This document shows, in pieces, positions 7,018-13,684 of a DNA stretch of 16,420 nt. The stretch is from JAQBXX01 sp963925015. Lineage in GTDB: Bacteria > Pseudomonadota > Gammaproteobacteria > SURF-13. The first letter of the stretch is position 1. Each line of letters opens with the position of its first letter. The stretch is taken from contig CAWUTX010000065.1 in the NCBI GenBank assembly GCA_963925015.1, forward strand, positions 1 to 16,420, written 5' to 3'. The notes beneath the pieces are model-generated. The model was not told the DNA's origin. It saw nothing but the letters and a program-made list of their open reading frames with translations, and searched no databases. A program made the position numbers and the translations under genes.

Positions 7018-8184
7018 ATGTTGAGATGGGATGAACCAGTTTCCGGCGCAGACCTTGCCGTACGCAAGGGCGCGATGGCGGTTGCCGATGCTGTGGTGCT
7101 GGAGGATGCACCCACTGTTGCCGCAAGTGCGGGGGCGATAGGCGTGGAAAATCTGGAGATGGGCGCGTCGCGCATTCGCGTTGACGACAAGAAGATCATC
7201 AACTGCCGCGCCGACCTCAACCAGTTGGTGCCGTTCAAGTACACTTGGGCGTGGGACAAATATCTTGCCGCCTGCAGCAACCACTGGATGCCGCAAGAGA
7301 TCAACATGTCGGCCGACATCGCGCTGTGGAAAGACCCCAACGGGCTGACTCCCGATGAGCGCACCATCATCAAGCGCAGCATGGGTTATTTCTCCACCGC
7401 GGATTCTCTGGTGGCGAACAACCTGGTGCTGGCGGTGTACCGTCACATCACCAATCCGGAGTGCCGCCAGTACCTGCTGCGTCAGGCCTTCGAGGAGGCG
7501 CTGCACACCCACGCCTACCAGTACGTCATCCAGAGCCTGGGCATGGATGAGGCCGAGATATTCAACATGTACCGCGAAGTGCCGAGCGTGCACGACAAGG
7601 CCGCGTTCAGCCTGCCCTTCACGCAGGAGTTGTGTGACCAGAACTTCAAGACCGGCACGCCGGAAGCCGACCAGCGCCTGCTGCGTAACCTGATTGGTTT
7701 CTATGTGATTGTGGAGGGCATCTTCTTCTACGTCGGTTTTGTGCAGATGCTGGCTTTTGGGCGCCGCAACAAGATGATCGGCGCCTCCGAACAGTTCCAG
7801 TACATTCTGCGCGATGAATCCATGCACATGAATTTCGGCATCGACGTCATCAACCAGATCAAGTTTGAAAACCCGCACCTGTGGACGCCGGAATTCTGCG
7901 ACGAGATCGCCGCGCTGATCCGCGCCGCCGTGGAGCTGGAGTACCGTTACGCGGTGGACACCATGCCGCGCGGCGTGCTGGGTCTGAACGCGGCCATGTT
8001 CAATGACTACCTGAAATTCATTGCCAATCGCCGCTGCGTGCAGATCGGTCTGCCGGAGCAATACCCCGGCGCCAGCAATCCCTTCCCCTGGATGAGCGAG
8101 GTGCTGGATCTCAATAAGGAGAAGAACTTCTTCGAAACGCGCGTCATTGAATACCAGACCGGCGGCGCGTTGAGCTGGGATTAG
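7018..8184 (+). CDS. nrdB: Class Ia ribonucleoside-diphosphate reductase, beta (radical) subunit NrdB
   Basis: A 388-residue R2 subunit that houses the diiron-tyrosyl radical cofactor used by NrdA. The ATG at 7018 has AGGAG (7006-7010) at good spacing; an extension to 6976 would begin at TTG inside the hairpin. Likely metal ligands are D129 (STADSLVANN), E160 and H163 (EEALHTHAY), E233 (VEGIFFY), E267 and H270 (DESMH). The radical tyrosine is Y167, seven residues after E160 as in E. coli E115/Y122. With this tyrosine present it is not a tyrosine-less class Ic type. C-terminal Y379 (VIEYQ) probably corresponds to the radical-relay Y356 of E. coli. The N-terminus carries a ~60-residue extension rich in Ala and Val before the conserved core. 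It is probably co-transcribed with nrdA, subject to the intervening hairpin. Confidence 0.97.
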   Translation: MLRWDEPVSGADLAVRKGAMAVADAVVLEDAPTVAASAGAIGVENLEMGASRIRVDDKKIINCRADLNQLVPFKYTWAWDKYLAACSNHWMPQEINMSADIALWKDPNGLTPDERTIIKRSMGYFSTADSLVANNLVLAVYRHITNPECRQYLLRQAFEEALHTHAYQYVIQSLGMDEAEIFNMYREVPSVHDKAAFSLPFTQELCDQNFKTGTPEADQRLLRNLIGFYVIVEGIFFYVGFVQMLAFGRRNKMIGASEQFQYILRDESMHMNFGIDVINQIKFENPHLWTPEFCDEIAALIRAAVELEYRYAVDTMPRGVLGLNAAMFNDYLKFIANRRCVQIGLPEQYPGASNPFPWMSEVLDLNKEKNFFETRVIEYQTGGALSWD

Positions 8185-8192
8185 AGGGACTT

Positions 8193-8257
8193 GTACCAGG
8201 AAGCAGCCAAGCAAGCAGATAGCGCCTGCGCGATTGCTTTCTGGTTAAGTGTGGTAC
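8193..8257 (+). repeat. Inverted repeat downstream of nrdB
   Basis: CCAGGAAGCA (8196-8205) pairs with TGCTTTCTGG (8235-8244), with one G-U in RNA. An alternative outer pairing is GTACCA (8193-8198) with TGGTAC (8252-8257). The two pairings compete for the CCA at 8196-8198. It lies between nrdB and the small lysine-rich ORF, so it may be an nrdB 3' structure or part of the leader of the small gene. There is no T-tract typical of a terminator. Confidence 0.4.
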
Positions 8258-8293
8258 CCGTAGCTGTTAACGTCAATCCAGAAGGAGGTATGT

Positions 8294-8371
8294 ATGCCAG
8301 TTAAAAAAGCTGCTAAAGCCAAACCTAAAGCCAAGGTCACTAAAAAAACTGCGGCCAAAAAGAAAAAGTAG
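8294..8371 (+). CDS. Small lysine-rich basic peptide (25 residues), unknown function
   Basis: A short ORF begins MPVKKAAKAK and ends AAKKKK: 12 of 25 residues are Lys, 6 are Ala, and none is acidic. A near-perfect Shine-Dalgarno AAGGAGGT (8282-8289) precedes the ATG, and a strong hairpin begins 7 nt after the stop, so it has the signals of an expressed gene. Composition resembles the Ala/Lys/Pro tails of bacterial histone-H1-like proteins, which suggests nucleic-acid binding, but this is inference from composition. Its A-rich codons (AAA dominates) contrast with the GC-rich neighbours. It lies 109 nt after nrdB on the same strand and could be a late member of that transcript. Confidence 0.6.
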   Translation: MPVKKAAKAKPKAKVTKKTAAKKKK

Positions 8372-8378
8372 GACTCTT

Positions 8379-8413
8379 CAGGTAAGGCGGGTGTTGCCCG
8401 CCTTACCTGATTT
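8379..8413 (+). terminator. Terminator hairpin after the small basic peptide gene
   Basis: A perfect 13-bp stem CAGGTAAGGCGGG (8379-8391) / CCCGCCTTACCTG (8397-8409) encloses TGTTG. The following ATTTACTC is only partly T-rich. Position immediately after the small ORF, and ahead of a convergent gene, supports a terminator role. Confidence 0.65.
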
Positions 8414-8450
8414 ACTCAAGAATCACCCAAGGGATGATTCTTGAGTAAAT
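8410..8450 (+). repeat. Perfect 16-bp stem-loop abutting the terminator hairpin
   Basis: ATTTACTCAAGAATCA (8410-8425) and TGATTCTTGAGTAAAT (8435-8450) are exact reverse complements around a 9-nt loop CCCAAGGGA, whose CCC/GGG could pair further. It starts at the base after the preceding hairpin. Being symmetric, it could terminate transcripts from either direction between the nrdB-side genes and convergent corB. Confidence 0.6.
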
Positions 8451-8477
8451 ACACTGCTTACTCTACCCCCACCCCGT

Positions 8478-8501
8478 CCCGCCCCCTACACAAGGGGCGG
8501 G
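8478..8501 (+). repeat. GC-rich inverted repeat between the convergent genes
   Basis: CCCGCCCC (8478-8485) and GGGGCGGG (8494-8501) flank the loop CTACACAA. It lies 22 nt past the corB stop (corB is on the - strand) and after a run of C-rich sequence from 8466. The shape resembles the GC-rich REP-type hairpins scattered in many proteobacterial genomes, but a genomic copy number cannot be seen here. Confidence 0.5.
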
Positions 8502-8523
8502 GAGTATACCCTTACTTGTTGAC

Positions 8524-9819
8524 TTACTGTCCGGCGGAATTTTCTTCCTCTCTGTTTTTCGTACCCGTCAAAGCACCGATCTTTAATGTCTTCACCGCGT
8601 TGGCGGTGGTCTGGATGATTTCAATCATGTAGTCGGCGATGCACAGACTCGTGCCAGGCTCTGGGATCGCCTCCAGATAATTGAGAATCAGCCCGTTCAG
8701 GGTCTTGGCACCGTCGGTGGGGAGTTGCCAGTGCAGTATGCGGTTGATGTCGCGGAGGTTGACGCCGCCGTCCACCAGATAGCTACCGTCGGCCTGACGG
8801 CGAATCTCCTTGATGCTGGCGGAGGGGTCGGTGGTGAACTCGCCCACGATCTCCTCCAGGATGTCTGCCAGCGTCACCAGCCCCTGAATATCGCCGTACT
8901 CATTGACCACGAGCCCGATGCCCTGTTTCTGGCGCTGAAAGTTCAGCATCTGCGTGTTGAGCGGCGAGCCCAGCGGCACGAAATAGGGTTCCTGTGTCAC
9001 ATTGACCAGGGCCTCCTTGTTGAATTCGTCGCGCGCCAGCAGGTGCAGGGCGTCACGCAGGTGCAGCAGCCCGATCACGTTTTCAATGCCACCACGGTGC
9101 ACCACCAGCCGGGTGTGCTGGCTGCTGGTGATCTGATTGACGATGTCATCCCACTCATCATCGAGATCGATGCCCGCGATCTCGTTGCGCGGGATCATGA
9201 TGTCTTCCACCGTAACCTTCTCCAGATCCAGGATGCTGAGCAGCATTTTCTGGTGACGGCGCGGGATCAGGGCGCCGGCCTCATTGACCACGGTGCGCAG
9301 CTCTTCATGGCTTAGATGATGTTTTTCACCCGCCTCGATAGAAATCCCCAGCAGCCTCAGCACGCCATTCGAGAGGGTGCTCACCAGCCATACCACCGGA
9401 TAAAACAGCTTGAGCAAGGGGCGCAGCACATAGGCGGCCGGGAAGGCGACACGCTCCGAGTAAAGCGCGCCGAGCGTCTTGGGCGCTACGTCGGTGAAGA
9501 TGGTTCCGACGATGGTGAGCAGAGCTACCGCGATGGCGGCGCCCGCATCCCCCAGCAGTTGCAGGCCGATAATGGTGACGACGGCGGTGGCTAGATTATT
9601 GGCGAAATTATTACCCAGAATCAGCAGACCGATCAGGCGGTCGGTGTGCTGCAACAAGGCCTGCGCATGCATGGCTCCACGATGCTTGATCTTCACCAGG
9701 TGCCGCAAGCGGTAACGGTTGAGGGTGAGCAAACCGGCTTCGGAGCCAGAGAAAAAGGCCGCCAACAGGATTAACAGCACCAGAGCCCCGAACAGGACGC
9801 TTAACGGGATATCATTCAT
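8524..9819 (-). CDS. corB: CorB/YfjD-type CNNM-family divalent metal transporter (DUF21 + CBS)
   Basis: A 431-residue inner-membrane protein of the CorB/CorC (CNNM) family, linked to Mg2+/Co2+ transport or efflux. An N-terminal DUF21 membrane domain (~1-150) contains AAFFSGSEAG (~20-29), NRYRLRHL and GNN (69-71), with four hydrophobic stretches. Then come a CBS pair (~195-335, including DIMIPRNEI and LVVNEYGDIQGLVTLADILEEIVG split by a few variable residues) and a C-terminal CorC_HlyC domain (~345-425). It is nearly collinear with E. coli YfjD (428 residues). Where the family usually has E-x-x-P-K, this protein has D110-V-A-P113-K114. No clear Shine-Dalgarno precedes the ATG at 9819; an 8-bp inverted repeat occupies that region. 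It follows ypjD on the same strand after 75 nt, the same pairing as in E. coli, so the two are probably one operon. Confidence 0.92.
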   Translation of the reverse strand: MNDIPLSVLFGALVLLILLAAFFSGSEAGLLTLNRYRLRHLVKIKHRGAMHAQALLQHTDRLIGLLILGNNFANNLATAVVTIIGLQLLGDAGAAIAVALLTIVGTIFTDVAPKTLGALYSERVAFPAAYVLRPLLKLFYPVVWLVSTLSNGVLRLLGISIEAGEKHHLSHEELRTVVNEAGALIPRRHQKMLLSILDLEKVTVEDIMIPRNEIAGIDLDDEWDDIVNQITSSQHTRLVVHRGGIENVIGLLHLRDALHLLARDEFNKEALVNVTQEPYFVPLGSPLNTQMLNFQRQKQGIGLVVNEYGDIQGLVTLADILEEIVGEFTTDPSASIKEIRRQADGSYLVDGGVNLRDINRILHWQLPTDGAKTLNGLILNYLEAIPEPGTSLCIADYMIEIIQTTANAVKTLKIGALTGTKNREEENSAGQ

Positions 9820-9821
9820 AG

Positions 9822-9903
9822 AGTCTTGAGGCGGGTGGCGAGTGATTTTTTCAAGACTGGCCGCTGCAGCGGTGGTGCCTGCGGACGTTGAGGGTCAACG
9901 TCC
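9822..9903 (-). repeat. Three inverted repeats in the ypjD-corB gap
   Basis: AGTCTTGA (9822-9829) pairs with TCAAGACT (9851-9858); CCGCTGCAGCGG (9861-9872) is a perfect palindrome; GGACGTTGA (9883-9891) pairs with TCAACGTCC (9895-9903) around GGG. The last overlaps the ypjD stop codon. The first ends 2 nt before the corB start and would cover its translation-initiation region in mRNA. Confidence 0.5.
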
Positions 9904-10704
9904 AAGCATTATTTCCAGCACCAGTTTGGTACCGGAGTAGGCGAGCACCAGCGCAAAAAATCCGGCCAGCGTCCAGCGTATGGCGGTGCGTCCGCGCCAG
10001 CCGAAACGCCAGCGCCCCCACAGCAGCGTGGCGAATACAAGCCAGGCGAAAATAGAGAGAATGGTCTTGTGCGTGAGGTGCTGGGCGAAAATATTTTCCA
10101 GAAACAGCGCGCCACTCAGTAAGGCCAGGCTGAGCAGCACAAAGCCTGCCCAGATAATCTGGAACAGCAGGTCTTCCATGGTTTGCAGCGGCGGCAGCGC
10201 GCGGATGAATCCGCCGGGGTGTTTGTGGCGCAGATGAGCGTCCTGGATGGCAAACAGTCCCGCCTGCACCGCGGCGATGCCCAGCAGGCTGTAAGCGAGA
10301 ATCGAGGTCAGGATATGGATGTCCAGACCCCTGAAGCCGTTGCTCGTCGCGAGCAGATGATGGCTGGGAAAAATACCTGCGAGCAGCAGGGTGAGTGCCG
10401 CCAGCGGTAACAGCCCGATGCCGAGATTTTCCACCGGTTTGACGAGCGCGGTGAGCAGGAGCAGCAGCGCGATGAGCCAGCCGATCAGTGAGGTGGCGTT
10501 GAAAAAGCCGAAGTTCAGCCCGTCGGGTGTGATGATCCAGCGATACAATTCGGAGGCGTGCAAGCCCACCGCCACCAGGCCCAAGGCGATCAGCCCCAGC
10601 TTGACGGACTGTGTCGTGGCCGCACGCGACAGGCGCAGGGCGAGCAACAGCCCGGTCACGAGATAGAGAATGATCGCAACAACACCGGTCACGCTGATAT
10701 TCAT
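9895..10704 (-). CDS. ypjD: YpjD/CcsA-like inner-membrane protein, cytochrome c assembly family
   Basis: A 269-residue polytopic membrane protein with about eight hydrophobic segments, matching the YpjD branch of the cytochrome-c-assembly (CcsA/CcmC/HemX-like) family. Visible family features are GLHASELYRW (~47-56), FPSHHLL (~113-119), the conserved LDIHILTSILAYSLLGIAA (H~130) and a histidine near LTHKT late in the protein; such histidines ligate haem in relatives. I do not see a clear WWD haem-handling motif, so a role in haem export or cytochrome biogenesis is inferred from the family only. An excellent Shine-Dalgarno (GAGGGG on the - strand) precedes the ATG at 10704. It is followed by corB. 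In E. coli and many relatives ffh is its other neighbour; here nudJ is divergent instead. Confidence 0.88.
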   Translation of the reverse strand: MNISVTGVVAIILYLVTGLLLALRLSRAATTQSVKLGLIALGLVAVGLHASELYRWIITPDGLNFGFFNATSLIGWLIALLLLLTALVKPVENLGIGLLPLAALTLLLAGIFPSHHLLATSNGFRGLDIHILTSILAYSLLGIAAVQAGLFAIQDAHLRHKHPGGFIRALPPLQTMEDLLFQIIWAGFVLLSLALLSGALFLENIFAQHLTHKTILSIFAWLVFATLLWGRWRFGWRGRTAIRWTLAGFFALVLAYSGTKLVLEIMLGR

Positions 10705-10897
10705 TAGGGCCCCTCTAAAAATCCGCTAAAGCCACGATGGCGGCGTCGGAAAAGCGCTCAAAATGCGGGTCCGCGAAGCGGCAGACTACCTGTACACTGC
10801 GCTTTTTCGCGTATTTCCGCCTTGCCCTCGCGTCTTGATCGAATTTTTAGACGCCCCCATTACTCATATAGTCTACGATTTATGCTATTTTTTGTCC
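10705..10897. promoter_or_regulatory. Divergent intergenic region between ypjD and nudJ
   Basis: This 193-bp gap must hold the start signals for both divergent transcripts. On the + strand, TATAGT (10867-10872) and TATGCT (10881-10886) resemble -10 elements, but neither has a good -35 at 16-18 bp. Use of TATGCT would leave only a few leader bases before the nudJ ATG. On the - strand the ypjD Shine-Dalgarno is clear but no promoter stands out. Confidence 0.3.
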
Positions 10898-11344
10898 ATG
10901 AGCCAGAAGCCGCACCTTACCGTAGCCGCCGTGGTAGAAAATGCCGGACGTTTTCTCATTGTGGAGGAAGAATCCGATGGCCGGGTGGTGTATAACCAGC
11001 CCGCCGGGCATCTGGATGAGGGCGAGACCCTGGCGCAAGGCGTTGCCCGCGAAACGCTGGAGGAAACGGCTTGGCATTTCCAGCCCGAGGCTGTCGTGGG
11101 CATATACCGCTGGAGCAGTCCCGCCAACGGCGTCACCTACGTGCGCGTGTGTTTCAGCGGCCGCTGCCACGGGCATGAACCTAGGCGTGCACTGGACAGC
11201 GGCATCCGGCGCGCACTCTGGCTGACGCGCGCTGAGTTGAGCGCGCTCGGCCATCAGTTACGCAGCCCGATGGTGTTGCATTGCATTGATGATTATCTTA
11301 CGGGCAAGAGTTATCCACTTGGCCTGATTACTGAGCTGGTGTAG
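10898..11344 (+). CDS. nudJ: Nudix hydrolase NudJ
   Basis: A 148-residue Nudix protein. In E. coli, NudJ hydrolyses nucleoside di-/triphosphates and the thiamine intermediate HMP-PP. The start at ATG 10898 (MSQKPHLTVAAVVE) matches E. coli NudJ (MFKPHVTVACVV); the frame is open 45 codons further upstream but that part has no family similarity. The Nudix box runs G37 to W59: G-x5-E43-x7-R51-E-T-L-E55-E56-T-A-W, keeping the metal-binding glutamates. The usual final Gly is Ala58. NQPAGHL, LRSPMV and YPLGLI are further NudJ hallmarks. No Shine-Dalgarno is visible before the ATG. It heads a tight run with the next three genes, and nudJ-mnmA-hflD order is kept from E. coli. Confidence 0.92.
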   Translation: MSQKPHLTVAAVVENAGRFLIVEEESDGRVVYNQPAGHLDEGETLAQGVARETLEETAWHFQPEAVVGIYRWSSPANGVTYVRVCFSGRCHGHEPRRALDSGIRRALWLTRAELSALGHQLRSPMVLHCIDDYLTGKSYPLGLITELV

Positions 11345-11350
11345 GACGCC

Positions 11351-11971
11351 ATGCGGTTTCACAACAGTCTGGCGCCTCGTGTTGTACCGTCCGTATGCAG
11401 CATGCTGGCAGCGGTTATTTTTTTCGCCGCCATGCCGGTGGCTCAAACTCGGGCTGCGGCTCCTGCGCCCGATGAGTTGCATATCTGTTATAACTTCGAG
11501 TGCAGCAGACAGAAAACCGTCAAACTTGACGCACAGCAGTGGCAGACCATTCTGGCGCTGTTCACACCGGCGTCGGCGGCAGAGGAGCGCACCGTCATCC
11601 GCCACGCCATCGCGCAGATGGAGGTCTTCGCCGGCGCACTCTCCGGCACTTCCGGAGACCTCGGAGGCAATGTCGCGGGCGCGGGCCGCCCGGGCCAGAT
11701 GGACTGCATCGATGAATCCACCAACACCACCACCTATCTCACGCTGTTGCAACAAAACGGGTTACTGCGCTGGCATCAAGTGCAGGAGCGCGCGCAGCGT
11801 GACAAATGGATCATTGATATCCACTGGGCTGCGGTGATACGCGATACGGACAGCGGACAACTGTACGCCGTGGATTCGTGGTTTCTCGACAACGGCCAGC
11901 CGCCCTATATCCAGAAGCTGGCGAACTGGCTGGATAAGAAGGATTTTGCGGAACAGGATGGGCAGCTCTAA
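11351..11971 (+). CDS. Exported protein of unknown function, possible transglutaminase-like cysteine peptidase fold
   Basis: A 206-residue protein with an apparent N-terminal signal peptide: basic residues, a hydrophobic core (~18-32), and a likely cleavage near AQTRAAA (~31-37), so probably periplasmic. I cannot assign a named family. The mature part has C46 and C51 (CYNFEC), an ER-rich helix (~88-101), GQMDCIDES with C119, IHWAAVI with H158 and LYAVDSWF with D175. The C119...H158...D175 order and spacing, with a helix (TTTYLTLLQQNGL) after the Cys and strands around His and Asp, resemble bacterial transglutaminase-like cysteine peptidases; this is inference. It starts 6 nt after nudJ, with TAGGA overlapping the nudJ stop as a weak ribosome site, and its stop abuts the mnmA ATG, so it is translated within the operon. 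E. coli has no gene at this place between nudJ and mnmA. Confidence 0.8.
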   Translation: MRFHNSLAPRVVPSVCSMLAAVIFFAAMPVAQTRAAAPAPDELHICYNFECSRQKTVKLDAQQWQTILALFTPASAAEERTVIRHAIAQMEVFAGALSGTSGDLGGNVAGAGRPGQMDCIDESTNTTTYLTLLQQNGLLRWHQVQERAQRDKWIIDIHWAAVIRDTDSGQLYAVDSWFLDNGQPPYIQKLANWLDKKDFAEQDGQL

Positions 11972-13054
11972 ATGGGTAAGCGCGTCATCGTCGGAATGTC
12001 TGGTGGCGTGGATTCCTCCGTGGCCGCGTGGCTGCTGCTGCAACAGGGCTATGAGGTACACGGTCTGTTCATGAAGAACTGGGAGGGCGATGATGCCGAC
12101 GAACACTGCACCGCCGCCGAGGACTTTCAGGACGCCAAGGACGTCTGCGCAAAGCTTGACATTCCCCTGCATGCGGCGAATTTTGCCAAGGAGTACTGGG
12201 AGCGCGTATTCAGTTACTTTCTGGAAGAATACCGCGCCGGACGCACGCCCAACCCCGACGTGTTGTGCAACAAGGAAATCAAGTTCAAGAGTTTCCTCGA
12301 CCATGCGCTCGAACTCGGCGCGGAGTTGATCGCCACCGGCCACTATGCGCGCAGCGCGCAAAGCAACGGCGTGTCTCATCTGCTGAAGGCGTGCGATCTC
12401 AACAAGGATCAGAGCTATTTCTTGCACGGCCTCGGACAGGCGCAGTTGGCGCATACGCTGTTCCCACTGGGCGATCTGACCAAGCCGGAGGTACGTGTCA
12501 TTGCCACCGAACAGGGTTTCGTCAATGCCGCCAAGAAAGACAGCACCGGCATCTGCTTCATCGGCGAGCGCAATTTCAAGAATTTTCTCTCGCGTTATCT
12601 GCCCGCGCAGCCCGGTGAGATACGCAACACGGAGGGCGAGTTGCTCGGCAAGCACGACGGTCTCATGTACTACACGTTGGGTCAGCGCCAAGGTCTTGGC
12701 ATCGGCGGCCGGCACGGCGCAAGCGGCGATGCGTGGTACGTGGCAAACAAGGATATAGCGCATAATGTGCTCATCGTCGCGCAGGGGCACGATCACCCCT
12801 CGCTTTACAGCCGGAGCCTGGCCGCGCATGATCTCTGCTGGGTGTCGGGCAATGCGCCACAGACGTTATTCACTTGCACGGCCAAGACACGTTACCGCCA
12901 GACCGATCAGCCCTGTACGATGATGCGCATAGAAAAAGGTATTTGTGGAGTACAATTTGATGCTCCGCAACGCGCCGTGACGCCCGGCCAGTCGGTGGTG
13001 TTTTATCAAGGCGAGGAATGTTTGGGCGGCGGCGTGATCGAGCATACATACTAA
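11972..13054 (+). CDS. mnmA: tRNA-specific 2-thiouridylase MnmA
   Basis: A 360-residue MnmA (TrmU), which installs the 2-thio group at wobble U34 of tRNA-Lys, -Glu and -Gln using persulfide sulfur delivered through the Tus relay. It shows the ATP-pyrophosphatase PP-loop SGGVDSS (10-16), GLFMKNWE (31-38), the catalytic C99 (NPDVLCNKEIKFK) and the second cysteine C195 (STGICFIGER), matching C102 and C199 of E. coli. LMYYTLGQRQGLGIGG and TPGQSVVFY mark the middle and C-terminal beta-barrel domains. Length is normal (E. coli 368). The ATG directly follows the stop of the upstream gene with no gap, indicating translational coupling; hflD follows after 9 nt. Confidence 0.97.
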   Translation: MGKRVIVGMSGGVDSSVAAWLLLQQGYEVHGLFMKNWEGDDADEHCTAAEDFQDAKDVCAKLDIPLHAANFAKEYWERVFSYFLEEYRAGRTPNPDVLCNKEIKFKSFLDHALELGAELIATGHYARSAQSNGVSHLLKACDLNKDQSYFLHGLGQAQLAHTLFPLGDLTKPEVRVIATEQGFVNAAKKDSTGICFIGERNFKNFLSRYLPAQPGEIRNTEGELLGKHDGLMYYTLGQRQGLGIGGRHGASGDAWYVANKDIAHNVLIVAQGHDHPSLYSRSLAAHDLCWVSGNAPQTLFTCTAKTRYRQTDQPCTMMRIEKGICGVQFDAPQRAVTPGQSVVFYQGEECLGGGVIEHTY

Positions 13055-13063
13055 TGGAAGATT

Positions 13064-13684
13064 ATGACATTCTCATATAAAGACAAGGCACTTGCCATCG
13101 CCGGAATATTTCAGGCCTGCCGCCTCGTGCAGCAGGTGGCGCGCAAAAACATGGCTGACAACGTGGCGTTGGAGGCCAGTCTGGTGAGCGTATTCAACCT
13201 GGACGCAGACACCACCGAGGCCGTTTACGGCGGGGTGGAGGGTGTGCGTCCGGGATTAAAGATATTGCAGGAGCAACTGGAAAAAAACAGTGTGCCCAGA
13301 GACATCGAGCTTACGCGTTACGTCATCGGCGTCATGCACCTCGAGCGTCAGCTTGCCGGGCAGCCGGAGATGCTGGAGCGCATACAGGAAGGCATCGCAA
13401 GCGCGCAACAAAAACGCGAAGCATTGGCCATTACGCATCCGGAGGTGATCGCGCAGCTTGCGAAGGTCTACAGCGACACCGTCAGCACCCTGACACCGCG
13501 CATCATCGTGCAGGGCGAAGAGGGTTATCTCTCCAATCCGGAAACCGCGAACAAGGTACGCGCACTGTTACTCGCCGCAGTGCGCTCGGCGGTACTGTGG
13601 CGCCAGGTCGGAGGGCGGCGCTGGCAGTTGTTGTTTATGCGCGGTGCATTGGTACGCGAAGTGGAGGCGATGTTACAGCGGTAG
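13064..13684 (+). CDS. hflD: HflD homologue (high-frequency-lysogenization protein D)
   Basis: A 206-residue helical protein of the HflD family. In E. coli HflD is peripheral to the inner membrane and binds the lambda CII activator, reducing lysogeny; its normal cellular role is unclear. Matching segments are ALAIAGIFQACRLVQQVA (~8-25), YGGVEG, RPGLKIL, ELTRYVIGVMHLERQLA (~84-100), LTPRIIVQGE and RALLLAAVRSAVLWRQVGG (~166-184). The ATG at 13064 has GGAAG (13056-13060) upstream. It closes the nudJ-mnmA-hflD run. In E. coli purB comes next; here the next gene is acnB, pointing the other way. No integral membrane segment is evident. Confidence 0.93.
   Translation: MTFSYKDKALAIAGIFQACRLVQQVARKNMADNVALEASLVSVFNLDADTTEAVYGGVEGVRPGLKILQEQLEKNSVPRDIELTRYVIGVMHLERQLAGQPEMLERIQEGIASAQQKREALAITHPEVIAQLAKVYSDTVSTLTPRIIVQGEEGYLSNPETANKVRALLLAAVRSAVLWRQVGGRRWQLLFMRGALVREVEAMLQR

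Noticed and set aside
8441..8632. 63-codon + strand ORF between the nrdB side and corB
   Set aside because: It starts in the right arm of a perfect hairpin, crosses a GC-rich hairpin, and its second half is antisense to the end of corB. There is no Shine-Dalgarno.
10763..10897. 45-codon extension of NudJ
   Set aside because: No similarity to NudJ, which starts near MSQKPHLTV. The extra residues look like translated promoter region.
11111..11135. NudJ Nudix box ending in T-A-W instead of T-G-hydrophobic as a sign of inactivity
   Set aside because: The catalytic glutamates (E52, E55, E56) are intact. To my recollection ETAW/ETAY endings occur in other NudJ-like proteins, so this is probably normal for the branch. 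The Nudix box itself lies at about 11006-11074.
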